Positions 19,563 through 29,418 of a stretch of DNA of 64,000 nucleotides are shown here, piece after piece. The first letter of the stretch is position 1. Each line of letters starts with the position of its first letter. The translations under genes were made by a program, and so were the position numbers. The notes under the pieces are model-generated. The model was not told the origin of the DNA. It was given only the letters and a program-made list of their open reading frames with translations, and made no database searches. The stretch comes from Pseudomonas sp. KBW05 (lineage in GTDB: Bacteria > Pseudomonadota > Gammaproteobacteria > Pseudomonadales > Pseudomonadaceae): the NCBI RefSeq assembly GCF_003852405.1, contig NZ_QAJM01000055.1, forward strand, positions 1 through 64,000, in the 5' to 3' direction.

Positions 19563-20806
19563 AAATCGCCATTATCGGCAGCGGCATCGCCGGGCTGACC
19601 AGCGCCTATCTGCTCAGCCGTCGCCATGACATCACCCTGTTTGAAGCCGGCGACCGCATCGGCGGGCATACCCACACGGTCAACGTCAGCGTCGAAGGCA
19701 AAAGCTATGCAGTGGACACCGGTTTTATCGTGTTCAACGACTGGACCTATCCCAATTTCATCCGCCTGTTGGGGCAGATCGGGGTGAAGTTCAAACCCAC
19801 AGAGATGAGTTTTTCGGTCCACGATGAGCAGCAGCTTTTCGAGTACAACGGCAACAACCTCAACAGCCTGTTTGCGCAGCGACGCAATATCCTGTCGCCG
19901 GGGTTCTGGGGCATGTTGCGCGATATCCTGCGTTTCAACCGCCAGGCGCCGCTGGACCTGCAGGAACAGCGCATCAGCGCCGAAATGACCCTGGGCGATT
20001 ACCTGAAGGCTGGCGGCTATGGCGAGCGGTTTATCCGTCACTACATCGTGCCGATGGGGGCGGCGATCTGGTCGATGTCCCTGGCGGACATGCTCGGTTT
20101 TCCCTTGCAGTTCTTTGTACGTTTCTTCAAGAACCACGGCTTGCTGTCGGTGAGCAACCGCCCGCAGTGGTGTGTGATCGAGGGCGGTTCCAGCAGCTAC
20201 ATCGAACCACTGACCCATAGATTTCGCGAACAGATCCGTCTCGATTGCCCTGTGGATAAAGTCGCGCGCAGTGAGGCTGGCGTGGTTATCCACAGCTCGG
20301 CCGGTGTCGAGCATTTCGACCGCGTGGTGTTCGCCTGTCACAGCGACCAGGCCCTGGCGTTGCTGGCCGACCCGAGCCAGGCCGAGCAGGAGGTCCTCGG
20401 TGCCCTGCCCTACGCCGACAACGATGTGGTGCTACACACCGACACCCGCCTGCTGCCGGATCGCAAACTGGCCTGGGCCAGCTGGAATTATCGCCTGAGT
20501 GGCAATGCGCAGAGCCAGGCCGCCGTGACTTACGACATGAACATCCTGCAAGGCATCGACAGCGCCACCACCTTTTGCGTCAGTCTCAACCAGACGGCGA
20601 TGATCAACCCGCTGAAGATCCTCGCCCGCTACACCTACGCCCACCCGCAATACAGCCTGGCGGCGGTGGCGGCGCAGGCGCGCTGGCAGGAAGTGTCCGG
20701 CGTGCGCAATACCTTTTATTGCGGCGCCTACTGGGCCAACGGCTTCCACGAAGACGGCGTGGTCAGCGCCCTGCGCGTAGCCGACGCCTTTGGGGAAAGC
20801 CTGTGA
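19559..20806 (+). CDS. FAD-dependent oxidoreductase of the amine oxidase family
   Basis: This 415-residue flavoprotein opens with the Rossmann motif IAIIGSGIAGLTSAYLLSRR and the second FAD block RIGGHTHTV. These belong to the NAD(P)-binding flavin amine oxidase/desaturase group found beside DUF1365 and CFA-synthase-like genes. The GTG start at 19559 overlaps the preceding stop codon and places the dinucleotide fold at the N-terminus. It may oxidise or desaturate an acyl chain before methylation, as in the furan fatty acid genes of alphaproteobacteria. This role is inferred from context. Confidence 0.88.
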   Translation: MKIAIIGSGIAGLTSAYLLSRRHDITLFEAGDRIGGHTHTVNVSVEGKSYAVDTGFIVFNDWTYPNFIRLLGQIGVKFKPTEMSFSVHDEQQLFEYNGNNLNSLFAQRRNILSPGFWGMLRDILRFNRQAPLDLQEQRISAEMTLGDYLKAGGYGERFIRHYIVPMGAAIWSMSLADMLGFPLQFFVRFFKNHGLLSVSNRPQWCVIEGGSSSYIEPLTHRFREQIRLDCPVDKVARSEAGVVIHSSAGVEHFDRVVFACHSDQALALLADPSQAEQEVLGALPYADNDVVLHTDTRLLPDRKLAWASWNYRLSGNAQSQAAVTYDMNILQGIDSATTFCVSLNQTAMINPLKILARYTYAHPQYSLAAVAAQARWQEVSGVRNTFYCGAYWANGFHEDGVVSALRVADAFGESL

Positions 20807-21612
20807 ACAGCGCCCTGTACAGCGGCTGGATTGCCCATCGCCGGTTTGCGCCCAAGGCTCACGCCTTTCGCTACCGCATCGGCCTGCTGTACCTAGATTT
20901 GAGTGAAGAACAGCAAGTGCTGGGGCTCTCACCCCTGGCCGGGCCGAGCCGTTTTGCGCCCTTTGGTTTCCGCCAGCAGGATTACCTGCGTGCATTCACG
21001 CGCAGCGGCATGAGCTTGAGCGATGCCGTGCGCCAGGAAGTCGGCAAGGCCCTGGGGCATACACCCCAGGGCGTTATCTGCCTGCTGACCCAGGCCCGCA
21101 GTTGGGGCCTGGCGTTTAACCCAGTGAGTTTCTTCTACTGCTTTGAGGCTGACGGACAACTGGCCGCGATCCTGTGTGAAGTGACCAACACCCCATGGCG
21201 CGAGCGCTACCACTACGTGCTACCGGCCCAGGCCCTCGGCGCGGACGAGCACCAGCACTTCGCCGTGGCCAAGGCCTTCCATGTGTCGCCGTTCCTGCCC
21301 CGGGACCTGGAATACCGCATGAGCTTCAGCCCGCCCGCCAGCAAACTCGGCGTGCACATGGCCGACTGGCAGGGCACGCAAAAGGTCTTCGATGCCACCT
21401 TGAGCCTGGAAAAAGAAGCCCTCGACCGCGCCAGCCTGCACCGTTACCTGTGGCGCTTCCCGTGGATGACCGCCAAGACCTGCGTTGCGATCTACTGGCA
21501 GGCCCTGCGCCTGTTGCTCAAACGCACGCCGATTTTCCCCCACCGAGCCGCCGATGGCGCCTCCCGTACTGCAGTCGGGTATACCAAGGATCGCCGCCAT
21601 GAAAACCCCTAG
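20803..21612 (+). CDS. DUF1365 domain protein
   Basis: This 269-residue protein fits DUF1365: SALYSGWIAHRRFAPKAHAF at the start, then LTQARSWGLAFNPVSFFYC and EVTNTPWRERYHYVL. The GTG start at 20803 overlaps the upstream stop codon. Its end overlaps the methyltransferase start by 14 bases. The molecular role is unknown. The tight pairing with a CFA-like methyltransferase and a flavin oxidoreductase is conserved widely, which implies a shared lipid-modifying pathway. Confidence 0.9.
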   Translation: MNSALYSGWIAHRRFAPKAHAFRYRIGLLYLDLSEEQQVLGLSPLAGPSRFAPFGFRQQDYLRAFTRSGMSLSDAVRQEVGKALGHTPQGVICLLTQARSWGLAFNPVSFFYCFEADGQLAAILCEVTNTPWRERYHYVLPAQALGADEHQHFAVAKAFHVSPFLPRDLEYRMSFSPPASKLGVHMADWQGTQKVFDATLSLEKEALDRASLHRYLWRFPWMTAKTCVAIYWQALRLLLKRTPIFPHRAADGASRTAVGYTKDRRHENP

Positions 21613-22870
21613 CTTATCGGTCAAAACCCATCGCCTGAACGTCAACGGCATGACCAGCGCCCTGCTGCGCAAGGCCGTGCTGCGCCAACTCAGCCAACTG
21701 CGCCACGGCCAATTGGTGGTGATCGAAGACGGCGAACGCCAGGTCTTCGGCGCACGGGAAGCGCACCTGCTGGGGGAAATTCACATCCTCGATTCGGCCG
21801 TGTGGGGCCTGGTGGCGGCCAGCGGTTCCATCGGCGCGGGCGAAGCGTTTATCCACGGTTACTGGAGCAGCCCGGACCTGACCGCCGTGGTGCGCGTGAT
21901 GGTCAGCAACCTCGACGTGCTCGATGCGATGGAAGGCGGCCTCGCGCGCCTGGCCCGCCCGTTTACCCAGGGTCTGCACTGGCTCAACCGCAACACGCGC
22001 AAGGGTTCGCAGAAAAACATCGCCGCCCATTACGACCTCGGCAACGACCTGTTCGAAGAATTCCTCGACCCGACCATGATGTATTCGGCGGCGCAATTCC
22101 TCACCGCCGACGACACCCTGGAACAGGCACAACTGAACAAACTGGAGCGCATCTGCCAGAAACTCGCGCTCAAACCCGCCGACCATCTGCTGGAAATCGG
22201 CACCGGCTGGGGCAGCATGGCGCTGTACGCGGCGCAGCATTACGGCTGCAAGGTCACCACCACGACGTTGTCCAAGGAGCAGTTTGCCTACACCGAACAA
22301 CGCATCGCCGCCCTGGGGCTGGGTGATCAGGTGACGCTGCTGTTGCAGGACTACCGCGACCTGAGTGGCCAGTACGACAAGCTGGTGTCCATCGAGATGA
22401 TCGAAGCGGTGGGCCACCGCTTCCTGCCCACCTACTTCAAACAGTGCGCGCAGTTACTCAAGAGCGATGGCTTGATGTTGCTGCAAGCCATCACCATCCG
22501 CGACCAGCGCTACGAACAGGCGAAGACCAACGTCGACTTTATCCAGCGCTATATCTTCCCCGGCGGCGCCTTGCCCTGTGTGCAAAAGATGCTCGAGATC
22601 GTCAGCCGCGATACCGACATGAACTTGCTGCACATGGAGGATTTCGGTCTGCACTACGCACGGACCCTACGCTTGTGGCATGAGAATTTTCGCCGCGCCC
22701 ATGGCCGCCTCGCCGAGCTGGGCTACGATGAGTACTTCCTGCGCTTGTGGGAATTCTACCTGTGCTACTGCGAAGGGGGCTTTATGGAGCGTACGATCGG
22801 TACCGCACAATTGCTGCTGGCCAAACCCGCCGCAATCAACCCGCCGCTGCTCGGGCGTTTTGATGCTTAA
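21599..22870 (+). CDS. Cyclopropane-fatty-acyl-phospholipid synthase-like SAM methyltransferase
   Basis: This 423-residue protein has the CFA synthase layout. An N-terminal lipid-binding part precedes a SAM-dependent methyltransferase domain (about residues 130-400) with NIAAHYDLGNDLFEEFLD, the SAM motif LEIGTGWGSMALYAA, and VSIEMIEAVGHRF. It would transfer a methyl or methylene group to an unsaturated acyl chain of membrane phospholipid. Its place in a light-response operon suggests it is not the general stationary-phase Cfa but a paralogue linked to photo-oxidative stress. Confidence 0.9.
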   Translation: MKTPSLSVKTHRLNVNGMTSALLRKAVLRQLSQLRHGQLVVIEDGERQVFGAREAHLLGEIHILDSAVWGLVAASGSIGAGEAFIHGYWSSPDLTAVVRVMVSNLDVLDAMEGGLARLARPFTQGLHWLNRNTRKGSQKNIAAHYDLGNDLFEEFLDPTMMYSAAQFLTADDTLEQAQLNKLERICQKLALKPADHLLEIGTGWGSMALYAAQHYGCKVTTTTLSKEQFAYTEQRIAALGLGDQVTLLLQDYRDLSGQYDKLVSIEMIEAVGHRFLPTYFKQCAQLLKSDGLMLLQAITIRDQRYEQAKTNVDFIQRYIFPGGALPCVQKMLEIVSRDTDMNLLHMEDFGLHYARTLRLWHENFRRAHGRLAELGYDEYFLRLWEFYLCYCEGGFMERTIGTAQLLLAKPAAINPPLLGRFDA

Positions 22871-23354
22871 ACCGCTGGCCAATGCCGTCCTGTTCCAGTG
22901 CGGCTGGTTCGCCTGCGTGCTGGGCGGCAACAGCCCCTGGTTGCTGGTCGCGGCGGCCGCACTCGCCGTGCATCTGCTGTGGATCAGTTCATGGTCGCGC
23001 GAGGGCCAGGCGATACTCGCCGTGACCCTGCTGGGCACGGTGATCGACACCTCGTTGCGCATCTTTGGCGTGTTTCATTTCAGCATGCCCGGGCCGTTGA
23101 TTCCGCTCTGGCTGGTGGTGCTCTGGGCGCTGCTGGCAACCACCTTGCGCCATTGCCTGGCCTGGAGCGCACGCCCCTGGTGGCGGGCCAGCCTGCTGGG
23201 CGCGGTGGGCGGGCCATTGTCGTATTACGCGGGCAGCCAACTGGCCGGGGTGAGTTTCGGCTACGGCACCACGCCGACCGTGATCGGCCTGGCGTTGCTG
23301 TGGGCCCTGTTGTTCCCGGTCCTGCACTGGGTGGCCCGACAACTGGAGCACTGA
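22863..23354 (+). CDS. DUF2878 integral membrane protein
   Basis: This 163-residue hydrophobic protein has about five predicted membrane helices (for example ANAVLFQCGWFACVLGG and LIPLWLVVLWALLATTL), matching DUF2878. The ATG at 22863 overlaps the end of the methyltransferase gene by 8 bases. It is the last gene of the light-response operon as read here. Its function is unknown; partners in related operons act on lipids. Confidence 0.85.
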   Translation: MLKPLANAVLFQCGWFACVLGGNSPWLLVAAAALAVHLLWISSWSREGQAILAVTLLGTVIDTSLRIFGVFHFSMPGPLIPLWLVVLWALLATTLRHCLAWSARPWWRASLLGAVGGPLSYYAGSQLAGVSFGYGTTPTVIGLALLWALLFPVLHWVARQLEH

Positions 23355-23408
23355 CGCCCGTCAGAGCATTCATACGCGCAACAGCGGCTTGCCTTACACT
23401 GCGCGCCT

Positions 23409-23714
23409 ATGACTAACATCCCCCACACCCAAATCGCCGAACCCGCCGTCACCTGCTCGACATGTGCGGCCTGCTGCTGCCAGCTGGAAGTGATGCTGAT
23501 CACCGACACCGGCGTACCGGAGCGTTACATCGACACAGACGATTGGGGCGGCGAAGTGATGCTGCGCCTCGACGACGGTTGGTGTGCGGCGCTGGACCGG
23601 GACACGATGATGTGCACGATCTATGAGCGGCGGCCGTTGATTTGCCGGGAGTTCGAGATGGGGGCGCCGGAGTGTCTGGAGGAAAGGCAGGGGATTGCGA
23701 CGGCGTACCGCTGA
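23409..23714 (+). CDS. YkgJ family cysteine cluster protein
   Basis: This 101-residue protein contains the CxxC-type cluster TCSTCAACCCQLEV near residue 20, then a Cys in WCAALD, another in MCTIYERRPLICREF, and EC near residue 92. This Cys arrangement is that of the YkgJ/UPF0153 family, thought to bind zinc or an Fe-S cluster. The function is unknown. It has its own small gap (54 bases) after DUF2878, so co-transcription is possible but not shown. Confidence 0.88.
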   Translation: MTNIPHTQIAEPAVTCSTCAACCCQLEVMLITDTGVPERYIDTDDWGGEVMLRLDDGWCAALDRDTMMCTIYERRPLICREFEMGAPECLEERQGIATAYR

Positions 23715-23738
23715 TCCTGAGACAAGTGGGTATCCAAA

Positions 23739-23827
23739 TGTGGGAGCGGGCTTGCTCGCGAATGCGGTGGGTCAGCAACAGATGCATTGACTGACACACC
23801 GCATTCGCGAGCAAGCCCGCTCCCACA
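23739..23827. repeat. REPIN with extra tail copy
   Basis: Inverted arms as in the other copies. An extra imperfect tail, CAAGCCCACTCCCACATG, follows directly to about 23845. It lies between the YkgJ gene and the end of pagL, which converge. Confidence 0.92.
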
Positions 23828-23867
23828 CAAGCCCACTCCCACATGGGATTTTCAGTGGCCAGAAAAT

Positions 23868-24386
23868 TTAAAGCGCCAGGGTGTAGTGCAACGCGTAGCT
23901 CTCGACCCCATCGTTATTACTGCTCAGCCCCGCATTGGAATAGTGCGTGGCGCGAATGCCGACTTCATGCCCCCCATTGAAGCGCAAGCCAAAGCCCAGC
24001 CGGTCTTCGAACTGAAAGGCCTGGCCAATATTGTTGTCTTCGACCCGCGTACGCGAAAACACCGCCAGGCCAACCCCCGCCTCGATGTACGGCTTGACCG
24101 CCTCCCCGGCAAATTCATACACAAACACTGGCGAGAACGACAGGCTGCTAACGCTCGCACGTTTGTCACCGTCCCAGTAGGTGTAGGCGCCGCTCCAGTA
24201 ACCGGTCAAGCGACCGGTTTCGCTCTGCCACCAGCTTTTATCCCACTGCGATGTCAGCCCCAACCGGTAGGTCATGGTTGAATCACTGGTACTCCCCACC
24301 CCCAATTCCAGGCCCGCGGCCTGGGCTGAAACGGAGTGTCCTACAACGACGGCCGCAATCGCAGCCAAACAGAACAAGCGCTTCAT
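23868..24386 (-). CDS. pagL: Lipid A 3-O-deacylase (PagL)
   Basis: PagL is an outer-membrane beta-barrel esterase that removes the 3-O acyl chain of lipid A. The 172-residue precursor has a signal peptide ending near AQA-AG (residue 24). The catalytic His and Ser are in THYSNAGL, and the catalytic Glu follows in GVES. The C-terminus ends with alternating strand residues, HYTLAL. The ATG at 24386 is preferred over one at 24395 because AAGGG lies 9 bases before it and touches the other. Confidence 0.9.
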   Translation of the reverse strand: MKRLFCLAAIAAVVVGHSVSAQAAGLELGVGSTSDSTMTYRLGLTSQWDKSWWQSETGRLTGYWSGAYTYWDGDKRASVSSLSFSPVFVYEFAGEAVKPYIEAGVGLAVFSRTRVEDNNIGQAFQFEDRLGFGLRFNGGHEVGIRATHYSNAGLSSNNDGVESYALHYTLAL

Positions 24387-24500
24387 AAGAAACATCCCTT
24401 CCGAACGTAGTTATATGGTTTGTGTACAGGCTATCTCGCTAATAGAAGCCGGCGCGTAGACAGAAGTTCCCGCCGATAACGCCGTCATTTCACGAAATTT

Positions 24501-25295
24501 TCACGCCCCGAAGCTTCGCACAACGCCGGGATATTTCCATAGTGTTGGTAGGATATTTCTTAGGTGATACACATCGCCGCTGGTCCAGAACTGTGCAGGC
24601 TCGGGGTTACCGCTGGCCAAGAGGTCGCGCTCGCCCAACAAACGCTTGAGCTGGCGGGCCACTGCGGCGCCGGTGTCGATGAGAATGATGCTGGGAGGCA
24701 GCATCTGTGCCAGGAGTGGCTTGAGGAAGGGGTAATGGGTGCAGCCGAGAATAATGGTGTCGCACCCGGCGCTGAGCAACGGGTCGATATAACCCTGCAA
24801 CAACTGGCGCAGCGCAGGGCTGTTCAGGTCGCCGGTCTCGATCAGCTCTACCAGGCCCGGGCAAGGCTGGGTGATCACGCGCACATCGGTGGCGAAGCGG
24901 TCGAGCAAGGCGGCGAACTTGGCGCTTTGCAATGTGCCGGTGGTGGCGAGCACGCCGACCACACCGCTGCGGGTCGCGGCGGCAGCGGGTTTGACGGCGG
25001 GCTCCATGCCCACCAGCGGCCAGTCGGGAGAATCCAGGCGTAGGTCGGCCACGGCCGCGACGGTGGCGGTATTGCAGGCAATCACAAACGCCTTGGCGCC
25101 CTTTTCGCGGAAAAACTCAGCGACCCGGCGCGAACGATCAAGAATGAATGCAGGCGTTTTCTCGCCGTACGGGATATGCCCGCAATCGGCCACATACAGC
25201 AGCGATTCGTGGGGCAGCAGTTGCTGGATTTCGTCCAGCACCGTCAAGCCGCCGATGCCGGAATCGAACACACCGATCGGCGCGTCCTTAACCAT
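24501..25295 (-). CDS. murI: Glutamate racemase (MurI)
   Basis: MurI makes D-glutamate for peptidoglycan. The 264-residue protein begins [14 protein letters not shown]. The two catalytic cysteines lie in IACNTATV and [10 protein letters not shown] chose the ATG at 25295 ([13 protein letters not shown]). It overlaps the upstream moeB-like gene by 8 bases, and a longer in-frame start would lie deep inside that gene. It is the last gene of the hemA-prfA-prmC-moeB-murI run on the minus strand. Confidence 0.96.
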   Translation of the reverse strand: MVKDAPIGVFDSGIGGLTVLDEIQQLLPHESLLYVADCGHIPYGEKTPAFILDRSRRVAEFFREKGAKAFVIACNTATVAAVADLRLDSPDWPLVGMEPAVKPAAAATRSGVVGVLATTGTLQSAKFAALLDRFATDVRVITQPCPGLVELIETGDLNSPALRQLLQGYIDPLLSAGCDTIILGCTHYPFLKPLLAQMLPPSIILIDTGAAVARQLKRLLGERDLLASGNPEPAQFWTSGDVYHLRNILPTLWKYPGVVRSFGA

Positions 25296-26043
25296 GTTGC
25301 GGCCCACACACGCTGCAACCGGGGTCGCGCTTGACGCGCAGCTCACGGAAACGGGTGGTCAAGGCATCGATCAACAGCAGGCGCCCCACCAGTGGCTCGC
25401 CGAAACCGGCCAGCAGCTTCAGGGCTTCCAGCGCTTGCAGGCTGCCGACCAGGCCCACGAGCGGGCCGACCACGCCGGCTTCGCTGCAGGTCAGTTCAGT
25501 GTCGCTGCCGTGCCCATATAAACAGTGGTAACACGGGCTTTCGGCGCGACGCGGGTCGAACACCGACAACTGCCCTTCCAGGCGAATCGCCGCGCCGCTG
25601 ATCAACGGCTTGTTCGCGGCGACGCAGGCGGCGTTGACCGCTTCGCGGGTGGAAAAGTTGTCGCTGCAATCGAGCACCACATCCACCGCCGCCACCGCGG
25701 CCGCCAGCGAATCGGCATCCAGCGCGCTGCGATGGGCCACCAACTTGATTTGCGGGTTGATCGCGCTCAGGCGGCGCAGGGCCGAATCGACCTTGGTCTG
25801 CCCGACGCTGTCGGTGTCGTGGATGATCTGGCGTTGCAGGTTGGTCAGGTCGACAGTGTCGAAGTCCGCCACGTGCAACTCGCCAACACCGGCCGCCGCC
25901 AGGTACAACGCCACCGGCGCGCCCAGGCCGCCGAGGCCGATGATCAGGGCGCGGCCATGCTTGAGGCGCAACTGGCCGTCAATGTCGACCTGCTGCAACA
26001 GAATCTGTCGGCTATAGCGCAACAGCTCCTGATCGGTCAGCAC
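25288..26043 (-). CDS. moeB: Molybdopterin-synthase adenylyltransferase (MoeB/ThiF family)
   Basis: This 251-residue E1-like enzyme adenylates the C-terminal glycine of MoaD (or ThiS-like proteins) in molybdenum cofactor synthesis. It shows the ATP-binding [27 protein letters not shown], and the CxxC zinc-site pairs (CYHC and CSVC). The start is a GTG at 26043; the prmC stop codon (26037-26039) lies 5 bases into this gene. The MoeB name is based on family similarity and on this Pseudomonas gene order; ThiF is the main alternative. Confidence 0.88.
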   Translation of the reverse strand: MLTDQELLRYSRQILLQQVDIDGQLRLKHGRALIIGLGGLGAPVALYLAAAGVGELHVADFDTVDLTNLQRQIIHDTDSVGQTKVDSALRRLSAINPQIKLVAHRSALDADSLAAAVAAVDVVLDCSDNFSTREAVNAACVAANKPLISGAAIRLEGQLSVFDPRRAESPCYHCLYGHGSDTELTCSEAGVVGPLVGLVGSLQALEALKLLAGFGEPLVGRLLLIDALTTRFRELRVKRDPGCSVCGPQHG

Positions 26044-26867
26044 GGCCGGCGTCCCAGGGTGATGCGTTCGTGGCCGCCCAGGTCGATGCGGCTGTGGACG
26101 TCTGCAAAGCCTTGGCTCAGCAACAGATCACGCACGGCCGGGGCCTGGTCGTAACCGTGTTCGAGCAGCAACCAACCACCGGCATTCAGGTGCTTTGGTG
26201 CTTCGTGGATGATGTGGCGCAAGTCATCCAGGCCGTCGCGGCCCGCCACTAGAGCGCTGGCCGGTTCGAAGCGCACGTCACCGGCGACCAGGTGCGGGTC
26301 ATTGTCGGCGATGTACGGCGGGTTGCTGATGATCAGGTCGTAGGTGTGGCCTTGCAGGGCGCTGAACCAATGACTATTCAGTACCGTGACATTATTCAGG
26401 TGCAGGCGTTGGCGATTGCGTTCGGCCAGGGCCACGGCTTCCAGCACGCGGTCGACGGCGGTGACCTTCCAGGCCGGGCGCTCGCTGGCCAAGGCCAGGG
26501 CGATGGCGCCGCTGCCGGTGCCGAGGTCGAGGACCTGGGTCGGCGAGGCCGGCAATAATTCCAGGGCCGCTTCCACCAGCAACTCGGTGTCCGGGCGTGG
26601 AATCAGGGTGTGGGGCGCGACCTCCAGGTCCAGCTTCCAGAAGCCTTGCTGGCCGAGGATATACGCCACTGGCTCACCGCCACGGCGACGTTGCAGGTAG
26701 CTGGCAAAGGTCAGCGCGTCTTCGCTGCTGACGATTTTTTCTGGCCAGGTGTGCAGGTAGCTGCGGGGTTTGCCCAGGGCCGCCGCCAGCAGAAGCTCGG
26801 CGTCCAGGCGCGCGGTGGGCGAGTCGGGCAGGTCGGCGGCGCGCAGCAGGCTGGCAATGATGGTCAT
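26037..26867 (-). CDS. prmC: Release factor glutamine methyltransferase (PrmC/HemK)
   Basis: PrmC methylates the GGQ glutamine of release factors RF1 and RF2. The 276-residue protein has an N-terminal helical domain, the SAM motif VLDLGTGSGAIALALA, and the glutamine-binding NPPYI motif. It directly follows prfA, its substrate gene, with the prfA stop codon immediately before its ATG. That order is the usual hemA-prfA-prmC arrangement. Confidence 0.96.
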   Translation of the reverse strand: MTIIASLLRAADLPDSPTARLDAELLLAAALGKPRSYLHTWPEKIVSSEDALTFASYLQRRRGGEPVAYILGQQGFWKLDLEVAPHTLIPRPDTELLVEAALELLPASPTQVLDLGTGSGAIALALASERPAWKVTAVDRVLEAVALAERNRQRLHLNNVTVLNSHWFSALQGHTYDLIISNPPYIADNDPHLVAGDVRFEPASALVAGRDGLDDLRHIIHEAPKHLNAGGWLLLEHGYDQAPAVRDLLLSQGFADVHSRIDLGGHERITLGRRPC

Positions 26868-27950
26868 TTATTCACCTATCGCCGCTAATTGATCGGCCTG
26901 GTATTCGGCGAGCAACGGCTCGATCACGGCATCGACGCCACCGGCGAGAATCTCGTCGAGGGAGTACAGCGTGAGGTTGACCCGGTGGTCGGTGACCCGG
27001 CCCTGGGCAAAGTTGTAGGTACGGATGCGCTCGGAGCGGTCACCCGAGCCCACCAGCAACTTGCGCTCGCTGGCAATCGCGTTGGCGGCGGCGCTGGTCT
27101 GCTGGTCGTTGAGTTTGGCCGACAGCCAAGACATGGCCCGCGCGCGGTTCTTGTGCTGGGAACGTTCTTCCTGGCACTCCACCACGATGCCGGACGGCAA
27201 GTGCGTGATGCGGATGGCCGAGTCGGTCTTGTTGACGTGCTGGCCACCGGCACCCGACGAGCGGTAGGTGTCGACGCGCAGGTCAGCCGGGTTGATCTCG
27301 ATGGCTTCCTGCTCGTCCGGCTCGGGCAACACGGCCACGGTGCACGCGGAGGTGTGGATGCGGCCCTGGGACTCGGTGGCCGGCACGCGCTGTACGCGGT
27401 GTGCGCCGGATTCGAACTTGAGCTTGCCGTAGACGTTATCGCCTTCGACCCGTGCGATGACTTCTTTATAGCCGCCGTGCTCGCCTTCGTTCTCCGAGAG
27501 GATCTCGACCCGCCAGCCGCGACGTTCGGCATAGCGCGAATACATGCGGAACAGATCGCCGGAGAAGATCGCCGCCTCGTCGCCACCGGTGCCGGCGCGG
27601 ATTTCGAGGAACACGTTGCGCCCGTCATTCGGGTCTTTGGGCAGCAGCATGCGTTGCAGGTCGCCTTCCAGCGCGACGAGCTTTTCCTTGGCCTCGCGGA
27701 CTTCTTCCACGGCCATTTCGCGCATGTCCGGGTCGCTGTCCTTGAGCAGTGCCTGGGCACCTTCGAGGTCGGCCTGGGTTTTCAGCCACTGGCCGTAGGT
27801 GGTCACAATCGGCTCAACTTCCGCGTATTCCTTGGAATAGGTGCGGAACTTGGTCTGATCGGAGATGACTTCGCCATCGCCGAGCAAGGCGGTCAGTTCT
27901 TCGAAACGGTCCTGGAGCACGTCCAGTTTATTGAGCAGTGACGCTTTCAT
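26868..27950 (-). CDS. prfA: Peptide chain release factor 1 (RF1)
   Basis: RF1 recognises UAA and UAG stop codons and triggers peptide release. The 360 residues match the family. The GGQ motif is in [15 protein letters not shown]. The codon-reading loop region lies between residues 180 and 195 ([14 protein letters not shown]), where PAT is the RF1-type tripeptide. Its start overlaps the hemA stop codon by 4 bases. Confidence 0.97.
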   Translation of the reverse strand: MKASLLNKLDVLQDRFEELTALLGDGEVISDQTKFRTYSKEYAEVEPIVTTYGQWLKTQADLEGAQALLKDSDPDMREMAVEEVREAKEKLVALEGDLQRMLLPKDPNDGRNVFLEIRAGTGGDEAAIFSGDLFRMYSRYAERRGWRVEILSENEGEHGGYKEVIARVEGDNVYGKLKFESGAHRVQRVPATESQGRIHTSACTVAVLPEPDEQEAIEINPADLRVDTYRSSGAGGQHVNKTDSAIRITHLPSGIVVECQEERSQHKNRARAMSWLSAKLNDQQTSAAANAIASERKLLVGSGDRSERIRTYNFAQGRVTDHRVNLTLYSLDEILAGGVDAVIEPLLAEYQADQLAAIGE

Positions 27951-29236
27951 TGCGGTTTTTTATCCGAAGAGCTATCTGACGCGCCCTCACCGAGGGCAAA
28001 GAGTTCCTGGGCCATGGCCAGCGCATCGAGGCGGCCTTCGGCGGTAAGCTTTTTCAGTTGCACGCTGGGAGCATGCAGCAATTTGTTGGTCAGGCCACGG
28101 GCCAGCTGCATCAGCACCTCTTCGGCGCTGCTGCCGTTGGCCAGCAAGCGCTGGGCCTTGCTTAGTTCCTCGTCGCGCAGGCGTTCGCCCTGCTGACGAT
28201 ACGCCTTGAGCACGTCCACCGCTGCCAGTTCACGCAGGCGCACCATGAAATCGTCGGCGCCGGTGCTGACCATCTCTTCGGCAGCCTGGGCAGCACCCTG
28301 GCGACTCTTGAGGTTTTCGGCGACCACTTCGTGCAGATCGTCGACGCTATAGAGGTAAACGTCGTCCAACTCGCCGACTTCTGGCTCGATATCCCGGGGA
28401 ACGGCGATATCCACCATAAAGATCGGCTTGTGCTTGCGCAGTTTCAGCGCGCTCTCGACCGCGCCTTTACCGAGGATCGGCAACTGGCTGGCGGTGGAGC
28501 TGATGACGATATCGCTGCGCACCAACTCGGCCGGGATGTCCGACAGCAACACCGCGTGGGCGCCAAACTGCTCGGCGAGGATGCTCGCGCGTTCCAGCGT
28601 GCGATTGGCGACGACGATGCGCTTCACGCCCAGGTCGTGCAGGTGGCGGGCCACCAGGGTGATGGTTTCACCGGCGCCGATCAACAGGGCCTGGCTGCGC
28701 TGCAAGTCACTGAAAATCTGTTTGGCCAGGCTGACCGCGGCAAACGCCACGGATACCGGGTTTTCGCCGATGGCGGTGTCGGTGCGCACCTGCTTGGCCG
28801 AATTGAACGTGGCCTGAAACAGGCGGCCCAGCAGCGGCCCCACGGTGCCGGCCTCACGCGCCACGGCGTAAGCGGACTTCATCTGGCCGAGGATCTGCGG
28901 CTCGCCCAACACCAGCGAATCGAGACCGGCGGCCACACGCATCATGTGACGAACTGCCGCATCTTCTTCGTGCACATAAGCACACGCGCGCAGCTCTTCG
29001 AGGCTTAAATGGTGATAATCGGCCAGCCAGCGCAGCACCACATCCGCTGAAAGATGTTCCTGCTCTATATAAAGCTCGCTGCGATTGCAGGTTGAAAGGA
29101 TTGCAGCTTCGCGGCTGTCGGTGAGCCGGCAGAGCTGTTGCAAGGCCTCAACCAACTGCTCTGGCGTGAACGCCACGCGCTCGCGCACGTCTACGGAAGC
29201 AGTCTTGTGGTTAATACCGAGTGCGAGGAAGGCCAT
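27947..29236 (-). CDS. hemA: Glutamyl-tRNA reductase (HemA)
   Basis: HemA reduces glutamyl-tRNA to glutamate-1-semialdehyde, the first committed step of tetrapyrrole synthesis. The 429-residue protein begins with the family motif [19 protein letters not shown]. The catalytic Cys lies in STCNRSELY, and the NADPH-binding region has [16 protein letters not shown]. It is first in the minus-strand operon and divergent from a TPR lipoprotein gene across 182 bases. No clear promoter could be called there by eye. Confidence 0.97.
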   Translation of the reverse strand: MAFLALGINHKTASVDVRERVAFTPEQLVEALQQLCRLTDSREAAILSTCNRSELYIEQEHLSADVVLRWLADYHHLSLEELRACAYVHEEDAAVRHMMRVAAGLDSLVLGEPQILGQMKSAYAVAREAGTVGPLLGRLFQATFNSAKQVRTDTAIGENPVSVAFAAVSLAKQIFSDLQRSQALLIGAGETITLVARHLHDLGVKRIVVANRTLERASILAEQFGAHAVLLSDIPAELVRSDIVISSTASQLPILGKGAVESALKLRKHKPIFMVDIAVPRDIEPEVGELDDVYLYSVDDLHEVVAENLKSRQGAAQAAEEMVSTGADDFMVRLRELAAVDVLKAYRQQGERLRDEELSKAQRLLANGSSAEEVLMQLARGLTNKLLHAPSVQLKKLTAEGRLDALAMAQELFALGEGASDSSSDKKPQ

Positions 29237-29418
29237 TCAATATCGCTGATGATGTCGGGAAGCCGACAATTGTCCTACTTCGAAAGATTCAGAACAACCA
29301 CCGTCGTCTATTGTCCCTATACGTTGTGCCTATAAATACACCAACTGAGTCTCGGTTATGTTTGGCCGAAGGCTTGTGTCATGATGATCCGACCGCAGGT
29401 TAGTCGTCCTCTTCCTAT

